NCBI GenBank assembly: GCA_044508215.1
Contig: JBIQID010000080.1
Span: forward strand, 1-14,540
DNA length: 14,540 nucleotides
Direction: 5' to 3'
DNA from: JAEZFI01 sp044508215
Lineage (GTDB): Bacteria > Actinomycetota > Acidimicrobiia > Acidimicrobiales > Microtrichaceae
Every line of letters starts with the position of its first letter. Position 1 is the first letter of the stretch. The position numbers were made by a program, and so were the translations under genes. This document shows positions 7,593 through 14,233 of this stretch, one piece after another. The notes under the pieces were generated by a model that saw nothing but the letters and a program-made list of their open reading frames with translations, was not told where the DNA came from and did no database searches.

Positions 7593-8906
7593 GTGACCGG
7601 ACGGCGACGGGTGGACGCTGGAGCGGAGCTGCGGGGAGGCGGGCCACGGCGAGCGGTCGCTCTCGCCCTGGTGGTCGCCGTGGTGACGTCCGCGTGCGCG
7701 CTGCCGGTGACCATCCCGCGTGCTGCGCCGCGGCCGGGTACGGCGCCGACGAGCGGCTCGACGGCCGGGACCGGCAGCGGGCAGGTCCCGGCGGCGCCCG
7801 CAGCGATCGAGTGCGACCAGCCGGCCGGTGGGGACGCCTTCTCCGCCGCCGCACCCGACGACGTGCTCATCGACTCCGCCGCGGTGCGTGCGGCGATCGG
7901 CGACCTGTCGATGATCACGGCCCGCTCGGTGCGCATCTACCGCCACGACTGCCTCGTCGGGACCAGCGGAGTGGACTGGGCGAACGACAGCACCCCGTAC
8001 GAGATCTGGAGCATGACCAAGTCGGTGCTCGCCATGCTGGTCGGCGTCGCCGTCACCCAGGGACACCTCTCCCTGGACGACACCGTGGGCCAGCACCTCC
8101 CCGAGGCCACCGGGCAGCACGCACAGATCACGCTCCGCCAGCTGCTCACCCAGACCTCCGGCCTCACCTTCGCCTGGGCCAACACGGTGGCCGCGGTGGA
8201 GGGCGACTCGGTCAGCCACGTGCTCGGGCTGCCGTTCGATCACCAGCCGGGCACGTTCTTCGAGTACGCCCAGAACCCGCTGCAGCTGGTCGGACTGATG
8301 GTCGAGCGTGCGACCGGGACCGATCTGCAGGACTTCGCGCAGACGGCGCTCTTCGACCCGCTCGGGATCCCGCGTTCCAGGTGGGCGTGGCAACGGGACG
8401 GAGCCGGCCACACGCTCGGCTTCGCCGGCCTGCAGATGGCGTCGGTCGACCTCGCCCGCCTCGGCAGCCTCCTCCTCCACGGCGGAGCGTGGCGCGGCCA
8501 GCGGATCATCGCCGAGGACTACGTCCGCAAGATGGGGACGCCCACCGAGACCAACCCCGGCTACGGGTTCCTCACCTGGACGAACCAGGGCGAGACCTAC
8601 ATCTCCGCCTCGGCGCTCGCCCGCCGCCGCATCCACCACCGGTGGATCCCGGCCGGCCCCCACGACCTGATGGGGATCAGCGGCCTCTTCGACCAGGAGC
8701 TGTGGGTGATCCCGAGCCTCGACGTGGTCGTGGTCCGCACCGGCAACCCCGCACCGGTGGGTTGGAAGCACGAGTTCCTCCGGCGGCTCCTCCGAGGGGT
8801 GCAGGACGTGCCGTTCACCGACCCGGGCCCTGCACCGCTCGACGACGGCCTCGACCTCAGCGACTTCTCGCGGCTGATCGACCTGAACACCTGGCCCGCA
8901 CGCTGA
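7593..8906 (+). CDS. Serine hydrolase, beta-lactamase/PBP fold, likely lipoprotein
   Basis: The product has 437 residues from GTG 7593, with AAGGGGGC a few bases upstream as ribosome binding site. Basic residues, then a hydrophobic segment (about 21-33), end in TSAC with Cys35. This is a lipobox-like site, so a membrane-anchored lipoprotein is likely. A low-complexity Pro/Gly/Ser/Thr linker follows (about 40-72). The catalytic domain has the SxxK motif S140-M-T-K143 (serine nucleophile and lysine) and the sequence LRQLLTQTSGL typical of class C-like hydrolases. Y225-A-Q-N228 probably provides the tyrosine of the YxN motif, with altered spacing. A C-terminal ISGLFDQELWVIPSLDVVVV replaces the usual KTG/HxG strand. 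It could be a peptidase, an esterase or a cell-wall related enzyme. It is not a recognised antibiotic-resistance beta-lactamase. The gene is divergent from DUF503. Confidence 0.88.
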   Translation: MTGRRRVDAGAELRGGGPRRAVALALVVAVVTSACALPVTIPRAAPRPGTAPTSGSTAGTGSGQVPAAPAAIECDQPAGGDAFSAAAPDDVLIDSAAVRAAIGDLSMITARSVRIYRHDCLVGTSGVDWANDSTPYEIWSMTKSVLAMLVGVAVTQGHLSLDDTVGQHLPEATGQHAQITLRQLLTQTSGLTFAWANTVAAVEGDSVSHVLGLPFDHQPGTFFEYAQNPLQLVGLMVERATGTDLQDFAQTALFDPLGIPRSRWAWQRDGAGHTLGFAGLQMASVDLARLGSLLLHGGAWRGQRIIAEDYVRKMGTPTETNPGYGFLTWTNQGETYISASALARRRIHHRWIPAGPHDLMGISGLFDQELWVIPSLDVVVVRTGNPAPVGWKHEFLRRLLRGVQDVPFTDPGPAPLDDGLDLSDFSRLIDLNTWPAR

Positions 8907-9007
8907 CCGAAGCCTCCCGGAGGGGAGCGGGACGCCCGTCACGGAATTCCCGTCGGACCGCGTTCGTTGAGGAAGCTTCCCCGACCCACCCCGGAAGGCC
9001 TCCTGAC

Positions 9008-10003
9008 ATGCGCGTGCCCCTCTCGATCCTCGACCTCGCCACCGTGGACCGCGGCACGTCGGTGGGTGAGAGCCTCCGCGCCAGCGTGGACCTCGCCCAG
9101 CGAGCCGAGGCCCGCGGCTTCACGCGTGTCTGGTACGCCGAGCACCACAACATCGGGTCGATCGCGTCCTCAGCCACCAGCGTCGTGATCGCCCACGTGG
9201 CGGCGCACACCGAGAGCATCCGGTTGGGCTCGGGCGGGATCATGCTGCCGAACCACTCACCGCTCGTGATCGCCGAGCAGTTCGGCACCCTCGAAGCGCT
9301 GCACCCCGGACGGATCGACCTGGGCCTCGGTCGAGCGCCGGGCACCGACCAGAACACGATGGTCGCGCTCCGTCGCAACATGGCGTCGGCAGAGCGGTTC
9401 CCACAGGACGTCCTGGAGCTGCAGGCGTTCCTCGGCGACGAGAGCCGGGTCCCCGGGGTGGAGGCGACGCCAGGGAAGGGGACCGAGGTGCCGATCTACA
9501 TCCTCGGCTCGTCGCTGTTCGGGGCACAGCTCGCCGCTGCGCTCGGTCTGCCCTACGGGTTCGCGTCGCACTTCGCTCCGAGCGCGCTCCGAGAAGCGGT
9601 CGCCATCTACCGAGAGCAGTTCCGCCCGTCCGCGCAGCTCGCCGAGCCGTACGTGATCGCCGGCGTGAACGTGATCGCAGCAGACGACCCCGAGGTCGCC
9701 CAGGAGGAGGCGCTGACGACCGCCCGCCGCCGGGTGGCGATCCTCCTCGGCCGTGGACGCAAGTACACCGACGAGGAGGCGGACGCGATCCTCGCCTCGC
9801 CGCAGGGGGCTCAGCTACGGGCGATGGCCACGTACTCAGCGGTCGGCACTGGCGCCGAGGTGCGGGAGTACCTCGAGGACTTCACCCGCCACGCGGACGC
9901 GGATGAGCTGATCGTCGCACTGCAGTCGCCGACCGCAGCGGGGCGCCTCCGCTCGCTGGAGCTGCTCGCCGACGCCTGGGAGCTGGAGCCGACGACTGTC
10001 TGA
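9008..10003 (+). CDS. LLM class flavin-dependent oxidoreductase (MsnO8-like)
   Basis: This bacterial luciferase-like monooxygenase-fold protein of 331 residues starts at ATG 9008 with GGAAGG at 8993-8998. The N-terminus MRVPLSILDLATVDRG and the strand VWYAEHHN (about residues 41-48) are typical. LGSGGIMLPNHSPLVIAEQF and LHPGRIDLGLGRAPGTD are the conserved flavin-pocket and barrel segments of the single-chain LLM group annotated as MsnO8 family. The length fits a full (beta/alpha)8 barrel. Such enzymes use reduced FMN or F420, and substrates for this group are mostly unknown. It is convergent with oxyR, six bases apart. A reduced-flavin supplier could be the flavin reductase-like gene at 13496, but that is only a guess from proximity. 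An upstream open frame continuing from 7358 has no coding support. Confidence 0.9.
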   Translation: MRVPLSILDLATVDRGTSVGESLRASVDLAQRAEARGFTRVWYAEHHNIGSIASSATSVVIAHVAAHTESIRLGSGGIMLPNHSPLVIAEQFGTLEALHPGRIDLGLGRAPGTDQNTMVALRRNMASAERFPQDVLELQAFLGDESRVPGVEATPGKGTEVPIYILGSSLFGAQLAAALGLPYGFASHFAPSALREAVAIYREQFRPSAQLAEPYVIAGVNVIAADDPEVAQEEALTTARRRVAILLGRGRKYTDEEADAILASPQGAQLRAMATYSAVGTGAEVREYLEDFTRHADADELIVALQSPTAAGRLRSLELLADAWELEPTTV

Positions 10004-10009
10004 GGGCGC

Positions 10010-10948
10010 TCAGGCCGAGCGGTCGAGGTCGTCGTCGCCCCTGACCTCGCCCAGCAGCTCGGGGGGAAGGTCGCGGAACACCTCCGCGAGCCGCGGGAGG
10101 AAACCCCGGTAGGCGCTCGAACGGCGCCAGAACATCGCGATCCGCCGGCGGGGAACCGGCTCGGCGAAGCGGATCAGCCGGATGGCGTCCGACGGCGGCA
10201 CCGGCGGCATCACCGCGAGCTGCGGGAGGAGGGTCACGCCCACTCCGGCCGCCACCATCTGGCGCAGCGTCTCGAGGCTGGTGGCGCGGAACCCGCTGCG
10301 CTCGGCAGCACCGGACAGCCGGCACACGGACAGGGCCTGGTCGCGCAGGCAGTGCCCGTCCTCGAGCAGCAGCACCGACTCGCCCGCGAGCACCGACGGC
10401 GAGGCCGGCTCCTCCACGGAGGCGAGGGGATGGTCGACCGGCACTGCCAGGAGGAAGTCCTCCTCGAAGAGCGGCTCCTCGTGCAGCTGGTCGTCGTGGA
10501 TGGGGAGCGCCAGGACGCCCACGTCCAGCTGGCCGGTGCGGAGGCGGCGCAGCACCTCCTCGGTCTTCTCCTCGACGAGGAGCAGCTCGAGGGCCGGGAA
10601 GCGTGCGTGCACCTCGGGGACCACGTGCGGCAGGAGGTACGGAGCCAGCGTCGGGAAGATGCCGACGCGCAGGCTCCCGGCCTCCGGGTCGCGGGCGCGG
10701 CGGGCGACCTCGCGGACGTTGTCGACCTCGCGGAGCACCTCGCGAGCGCGCTCCACCACCTCCTCCCCCACGTCGGTGAGGGTCACCTGACGAGGCGCCC
10801 GCTCCACGAGCTCGACGCCGAGCTCGCGCTCCAGCTTGCGGATCTGCACCGAGAGCGTGGGCTGGCTGACGTGGCATGCCTCGGCAGCGCGGCCGAAGTG
10901 GCGGTGGTCCGCCACAGCGACCAGGTACTCGAGGTCACGCAGGTTCAC
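10010..10948 (-). CDS. oxyR: Peroxide-sensing LysR-type regulator OxyR
   Basis: The 312-residue LysR family protein starts at GTG 10948 with GGAG six bases upstream. The N-terminal winged helix-turn-helix is clear (residues 1-60, RHFGRAAEACHVSQPTLSVQ). The redox centre reads LEDGHCLRDQALSVC, with Cys200 and Cys209 corresponding to the two cysteines of E. coli OxyR (199 and 208) that form the activating disulfide. The following RATSLETLRQMVAAGVGVTL also matches OxyR. The protein would be a direct hydrogen peroxide sensor that activates antioxidant genes. It lies downstream of ahpC and ahpF on the same strand, 103 bases after ahpF. A separate or weak read-through promoter is likely, but I found no convincing promoter or OxyR site in that gap. 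The last 10 or so residues are variable and acidic. Confidence 0.95.
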   Translation of the reverse strand: MNLRDLEYLVAVADHRHFGRAAEACHVSQPTLSVQIRKLERELGVELVERAPRQVTLTDVGEEVVERAREVLREVDNVREVARRARDPEAGSLRVGIFPTLAPYLLPHVVPEVHARFPALELLLVEEKTEEVLRRLRTGQLDVGVLALPIHDDQLHEEPLFEEDFLLAVPVDHPLASVEEPASPSVLAGESVLLLEDGHCLRDQALSVCRLSGAAERSGFRATSLETLRQMVAAGVGVTLLPQLAVMPPVPPSDAIRLIRFAEPVPRRRIAMFWRRSSAYRGFLPRLAEVFRDLPPELLGEVRGDDDLDRSA

Positions 10949-10994
10949 GGTGAGCTCCAGACTGCCGAGACCTCCACCGCTGCCGATCGCAACC

Positions 10995-11014
10995 CTCGGC
11001 CTGCGGAGGCCGGG
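10995..11014 (-). other. Stem-loop between ahpF and oxyR
   Basis: An 8-bp stem (10995-11002 with 11007-11014, one G-T pair) with a 4-base loop lies in the 103-base gap after ahpF. No T tract follows on the minus strand. It could slow or partly terminate transcription from ahpF into oxyR, but GC-rich DNA makes such stems common, so the call is weak. Confidence 0.25.
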
Positions 11015-11051
11015 CGACCGTGCAGGTCCACCCAGCCTCCGGTACCCATCC

Positions 11052-12644
11052 TCAGGCGGCGACTGACTCGCGGGTCGAGGAGTCTGCCACCGACGTGCGG
11101 ATCAGGTGGTCGAAAGCGCTCAGCGAGGCCGTTGCGCCGGCGCCGAGGGCGATCACGATCTGCTTGTACGGGACCGTGGTGCAGTCGCCCGCGGCGAACA
11201 CGCCGGGCACCGAGGTCTGACCACGGTCGTCGATCACGATCTCGCCCCGAGCCGACAGCTCGACCGTCCCCTCCAGCCACTCGGTGTTGGGCAGGAGGCC
11301 GATCTGGACGAACACGCCGTCGAGCTCGACGGTGTGCGGCTCGTCGGTGCGCCGGTCCGTGTAGCTCAGACCGGTGACCTTCTGGCCGTCGCCGACCACC
11401 TCGGTGGTGAGGGCGTCGAGCACGACGTCCACGTTCGGGAGGCTGCGCAGCTTGTCCTGCAGCACCTCGTCCGCACGCAGCTTCGAGTCGAACTCGAGCA
11501 GGGTCACGTGGGCCACGACGCCGGCCAGGTCGATGGCGGCCTCGACGCCCGAGTTGCCGCCGCCGATCACGGCGACGCGCTTGCCCTTGAAGAGCGGGCC
11601 GTCGCAGTGGGGGCAGTACGTCACGCCCTTGTTGCGGTACTCCTGCTCGCCCGGCACGCCCATCTGGCGCCAGCGGGCGCCGGTCGAGAGCACCACCGTG
11701 CGGGAGGAGAGCGTGGCGCCGTTCTCCAGCTCGACCTCGATGAGCCCACCGTCCTCGGACGGCGGCACGAGGCGCTTGGCGCGCTGGAGGTCCATGACGT
11801 CGACGTCGTACTCCTTCACGTGCTGCTCGAGCGCGGCCGCGAACTGCGGGCCCTCGGTGTACGGCACGGAGATGAAGTTCTCGATCGACATGGTGTCGAG
11901 CACCTGGCCGCCGAAGCGCTCGGAGGCGACGCCGGTGCGGATGCCCTTGCGGGCGGCGTAGATGGCGGCTGCGGCGCCGGCGGGACCGCCACCGACGACG
12001 AGCACGTCGAAGGGGTCGAGCTCGGCGAGGCGGGCTGCCTCACGCTCGGCGGAGCCGGTGTCGAGCTTGCCCACGATCTCCTCGAGCGACATGCGGCCCT
12101 GGGCGAACGGCTCGCCGTTCAGGAAGACGGACGGCACGGCCATGACCTGCCGGGCGTCGACCTCGTCCTGGAAGAGCGCACCGTCGACGGCGACGTGGGT
12201 GATCTTCGGGTTGAGGACGCTCATCAGGTTGAGCGCCTGGACCACGTCGGGGCAGTTCTGGCACGAGAGCGAGTAGTAGGTCTCGAAGTGCAGCTCGCCA
12301 GGGAGGTCCTGCACCTGGGCGATCAGCTCCTGCGTCGCCTTCGAGGGGTGGCCGCCCACGTGGAGCAGCGCCAGCACGAGCGACGTGAACTCGTGGCCGA
12401 GCGGGATGCCGGCGAAGCGGACGCTCACGTCGGTGCCGACCCGATTGATCGCGAACGACGGGCGCCGCTCGTCGTCGTCCACCCGGGTGACGGTGATCTT
12501 GTCGGAGAGGGCTGCGATCTCGTCGAGCAGCTGGGCCAGCTCGGTGGACTTGGGCCCGTCGTCGAGCGACGCGGCCAGCTCGATCGGCTGGGTGAGGTTC
12601 TCGAGGTGTGCCTTCAGCTGTGCGGAGATGGACGGATCGAGCAT
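11052..12644 (-). CDS. ahpF: Alkyl hydroperoxide reductase subunit F
   Basis: This is a 530-residue flavoprotein disulfide reductase that recycles AhpC using NAD(P)H. The N-terminal tandem thioredoxin-fold domain holds SCQNCPD (Cys128/Cys131), equivalent to the N-terminal CxxC of E. coli AhpF. The FAD-binding domain begins DVLVVGGGPAGAAAAIYAAR (about 213-232). The thioredoxin-reductase-like part has YCPHCDG (Cys344/Cys347), then the nucleotide-binding VAVIGGGNSGVEAA (about 357-370). The C-terminal GVFAAGDC completes the FAD site. The start at ATG 12644 is supported by AGGAG eight bases upstream; a longer frame running up to 12842 crosses the ahpC stop and a hairpin and is rejected. Electrons pass from FAD through both CxxC centres to AhpC. 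The gene follows ahpC after a 151-base gap containing a strong hairpin. Confidence 0.96.
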   Translation of the reverse strand: MLDPSISAQLKAHLENLTQPIELAASLDDGPKSTELAQLLDEIAALSDKITVTRVDDDERRPSFAINRVGTDVSVRFAGIPLGHEFTSLVLALLHVGGHPSKATQELIAQVQDLPGELHFETYYSLSCQNCPDVVQALNLMSVLNPKITHVAVDGALFQDEVDARQVMAVPSVFLNGEPFAQGRMSLEEIVGKLDTGSAEREAARLAELDPFDVLVVGGGPAGAAAAIYAARKGIRTGVASERFGGQVLDTMSIENFISVPYTEGPQFAAALEQHVKEYDVDVMDLQRAKRLVPPSEDGGLIEVELENGATLSSRTVVLSTGARWRQMGVPGEQEYRNKGVTYCPHCDGPLFKGKRVAVIGGGNSGVEAAIDLAGVVAHVTLLEFDSKLRADEVLQDKLRSLPNVDVVLDALTTEVVGDGQKVTGLSYTDRRTDEPHTVELDGVFVQIGLLPNTEWLEGTVELSARGEIVIDDRGQTSVPGVFAAGDCTTVPYKQIVIALGAGATASLSAFDHLIRTSVADSSTRESVAA

Positions 12645-12747
12645 CGGTGGCGCTCCTCTGCGGAGAGGTGGACAGGGGGTTCGAGGGACGGAGGAGGAAG
12701 GAGGCGAGCCGGGTGGCGCTGCTGCGCGCCGGCTCTGGAGAGGAAGA

Positions 12748-12776
12748 GGCGGTGGGGGCCTGAGGCCCCCACCGCC
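12748..12776 (-). terminator. Strong hairpin between ahpC and ahpF (attenuator-like)
   Basis: The arms GGCGGTGGGGGCC (12748-12760) and GGCCCCCACCGCC (12764-12776) are perfect complements, forming a 13-bp GC-rich stem with a 3-base loop. The hairpin begins 20 bases after the ahpC stop codon. On the minus strand it is followed by TCTTCCTCT, a pyrimidine-rich but not pure T tract. Likely roles are a partial terminator reducing ahpF relative to ahpC, or a 3'-end stabiliser of ahpC mRNA. Confidence 0.7.
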
Positions 12777-12795
12777 CTCGAGAGGATGGGGTCGG

Positions 12796-13359
12796 TCAGA
12801 TCTTGCCGACGAGGTCCAGCGACGGGGCGAGGGTGTCGTCACCCTCCTCCCACTTCGCCGGGCAGACCTCGCCCGGGTGCTCCCGGACGTACTGGGCGGC
12901 CCGGACCTTGCGGAGCAGCTCGGCAGCGTTGCGGCCGATGCCCTCGGCGGTGACCTCCATGAACTGGATCACGCCGTCGGGGTCCACCAGGAAGGTGCCA
13001 CGGTCGGCGAGGCCCTGGCCCTCGCGGAGGACCTCGAAGTTGGTCGAGATCTCGAGGGTGGGGTCACCGAGCATCGGGTACTGGATCTTCCCGATGGTGT
13101 CGGACGTGTCGTGCCACGCCTTGTGGGTGAAGTGGGTGTCGGTCGACACGGAGTAGACCTCCACGCCGAGGCGCTGGAACTCTGCGTAGTTGTCGGCCAG
13201 GTCACCCAGCTCGGTCGGGCAGACGAAGGTGAAGTCGGCCGGGTAGAAGAACACCACCGACCACTTGCCCTTGAGGTCCTCGTCCGTCACCGGCACGAAC
13301 TCGCCGTTGTGGTAGGCGGTGGTGGCGAACGGCTTGACCTCGGTGTTGATCAATGACAT
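12796..13359 (-). CDS. ahpC: Alkyl hydroperoxide reductase subunit C (peroxiredoxin)
   Basis: This is a 187-residue typical 2-Cys peroxiredoxin. The peroxidatic Cys47 lies in FYPADFTFVCPTELGDL and the resolving Cys166 in HPGEVCPAKWEEG, one position from the E. coli AhpC numbering. The catalytic Thr44 of the PxxxT/SxxC motif is present. The protein reduces hydrogen peroxide, alkyl hydroperoxides and probably peroxynitrite, and is regenerated by the AhpF encoded downstream. The C-terminal extension found in sensitive enterobacterial-type enzymes is complete. The start at ATG 13359 (MSLINTEVKPF) has AGAGG nine bases upstream. The gene is first in the ahpC, ahpF, oxyR series and is divergent from the flavin reductase-like gene; its upstream region carries an OxyR-type operator. 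Confidence 0.97.
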   Translation of the reverse strand: MSLINTEVKPFATTAYHNGEFVPVTDEDLKGKWSVVFFYPADFTFVCPTELGDLADNYAEFQRLGVEVYSVSTDTHFTHKAWHDTSDTIGKIQYPMLGDPTLEISTNFEVLREGQGLADRGTFLVDPDGVIQFMEVTAEGIGRNAAELLRKVRAAQYVREHPGEVCPAKWEEGDDTLAPSLDLVGKI

Positions 13360-13405
13360 GCGGATGCACCTCTCGAGAGAGTTGGGGGAATTGGGTACGG
13401 CTCTC

Positions 13406-13434
13406 AGGATATGGTCGTTCGATAGATAACTCCA
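13406..13434 (-). promoter_or_regulatory. Candidate ahpC promoter
   Basis: On the minus strand, TATCCT (13411-13406) resembles a -10 element. TGGAGT (13434-13429) lies 17 bases upstream as a poor -35 (TTGGAG with an 18-base spacer is an alternative). The expected start near 13399 would give a leader of about 40 bases. A weak -35 right next to the OxyR-type site is what an activator-dependent promoter would show. Confidence 0.5.
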
Positions 13435-13471
13435 ATCGATTGGTCCAATAGATTTGATAGCTACTAGCTAT
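13435..13471. promoter_or_regulatory. OxyR-type operator between ahpC and flavin reductase gene
   Basis: Four tetramers at 10.5-11-base intervals read ATCG-N7-CAAT-N7-ATAG-N7-CTAT over exactly 37 bases. The E. coli OxyR consensus is ATAG-N7-CTAT-N7-ATAG-N7-CTAT, so 14 of 16 core positions match. The half nearer the flavin reductase gene is perfect, including the inner T and A. This half is the palindrome GATAGCTACTAGCTATC (13456-13472). A further GAT-N11-ATC box lies at 13421-13437. Together with oxyR nearby and an ahpC target, this supports an OxyR tetramer site. Binding itself is inferred. Confidence 0.75.
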
Positions 13472-13495
13472 CACCAAGAGAGGAAGGTCGGCCGC

Positions 13496-14005
13496 ATGCC
13501 GCTCGACGACGAGCTCGTCAATACCGTCACCTGGCGGATCCCGAACGTCCTCGCGCTCGTGGGCTCCCGGGCGGGCGAGGAGCGCAACGGGATGACCACC
13601 AGCTGGATCACCCAGCTCTCGATGGAGCCGGTCCTCATCGGCGTGGGCGTCGACAACGCAGCGATCACCCACCGGCTGATCAGCGAGGGCCGCTGCTTCA
13701 CGGTGAACCTCTGGAACGCCGAGGACACCCGTGTGTTCGTGAAGTTCTCGAAGCCGGCCGTCGACGACGGCGAGACGCTCAACGGCCGCCCCGTCCGGGC
13801 CGCAACCACAGGGGCGCCCGTCTTCGAGGAGGCCATCGCCTGGATGGACTGCGAGGTCCGCCACCACCTGGACCTGGGCACCCACACCCTGTTCGTCGGG
13901 GAGGTCGTGGACGCAGCGCTGGTCGACCCCGAGGCGCGCCCGGCGTCCATGGCGGACACACGGATGAAGTACGGCGGCGTTCGCCGCAAGGGTCACGGAG
14001 CGTGA
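13496..14005 (+). CDS. Flavin reductase-like FMN-binding protein
   Basis: The 169-residue split-barrel protein of the flavin reductase-like domain family starts at ATG 13496, preceded by GAGAGGAAGG. Residues 31-52 (NGMTTSWITQLSMEPVLIGV and on) form the strand-loop-strand that contacts FMN phosphate in this family. FTVNLW (about 68-73) and the later LFVGEVVDA are conserved strands. The C-terminus contains MKYGGVRRKG. Such proteins either reduce FMN with NAD(P)H for partner monooxygenases or act as small FMN-dependent oxidoreductases, and the sequence does not decide between them. A TTG-started longer frame (13454) lies in the operator and is rejected. The gene is divergent from ahpC and shares its OxyR-type operator, which ends 24 bases before the start codon, so it may belong to the peroxide regulon. 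Confidence 0.88.
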   Translation: MPLDDELVNTVTWRIPNVLALVGSRAGEERNGMTTSWITQLSMEPVLIGVGVDNAAITHRLISEGRCFTVNLWNAEDTRVFVKFSKPAVDDGETLNGRPVRAATTGAPVFEEAIAWMDCEVRHHLDLGTHTLFVGEVVDAALVDPEARPASMADTRMKYGGVRRKGHGA

Positions 14006-14016
14006 CCGAAGGTGAC

Positions 14017-14049
14017 GCCTGGCACCCACGCAGGGTGACTGCGTCAGGC
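14017..14049 (+). terminator. Possible terminator after flavin reductase gene
   Basis: ACGCAG (14028-14033) pairs with CTGCGT (14039-14044) around a 5-base loop, and GCCTG (14017-14021) pairs with CAGGC (14045-14049) outside it, leaving a 6-base bulge. It begins 11 bases after the stop codon of the flavin reductase-like gene. No T tract follows, so termination is inferred from position. Confidence 0.35.
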
Positions 14050-14057
14050 CGCATCTC

Positions 14058-14088
14058 TTGACACCGGCCGTATCATTCCGTACCGGTG
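14058..14088 (+). promoter_or_regulatory. Consensus -35 and inverted repeat upstream of sigma-70 gene
   Basis: TTGACA (14058-14063) is a perfect -35 hexamer in otherwise GC-rich DNA. At a 17-base spacing the -10 would be TACCGG, which is poor; the better TATCAT (14071-14076) is too close to TTGACA. CACCGG (14062-14067) and CCGGTG (14083-14088) form an inverted repeat with a 15-base gap that overlaps this region and could be an operator. The leader to the GTG at 14234 would be about 140 bases. Confidence 0.4.
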
Positions 14089-14233
14089 GCTCTCGAGGTG
14101 CCGTTCGCGCGCCCGGCACCGCACGACCGGCCGCTGCCGCCCCGCCAGGGCGGTGTGAGACCGCCAGACGGTGCGAACAGCCGCACGAGCAGCACGCCGA
14201 GACGACACGCAACCGCACGAGACGAGGAACAGA

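Noticed and set aside
6984..8942. Open frame of 652 codons on the minus strand opposite the serine hydrolase gene
   Set aside because: It overlaps arfB, DUF503 and the serine hydrolase gene, all supported by family motifs; the composition is shadow-like.
8971..8980. Palindrome GGAAGCTTCC upstream of the luciferase-like gene
   Set aside because: It is only 10 bp, has no extension or repeated partner, and is not placed as a terminator or clear operator.
7358..9007. Upstream extension of the luciferase-like oxidoreductase frame
   Set aside because: The real start is ATG 9008 with a ribosome binding site and family-typical N-terminus; the extension overlaps the serine hydrolase gene in another frame.
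11106..12953. Long open frame (615 codons) on the + strand opposite ahpF
   Set aside because: AhpF on the minus strand has every expected motif; the opposite frame is low-complexity and runs past the ahpC/ahpF boundary.
13454..13495. TTG-started extension of the flavin reductase-like protein
   Set aside because: It would be encoded inside the OxyR-type operator, while ATG 13496 has a good ribosome binding site.
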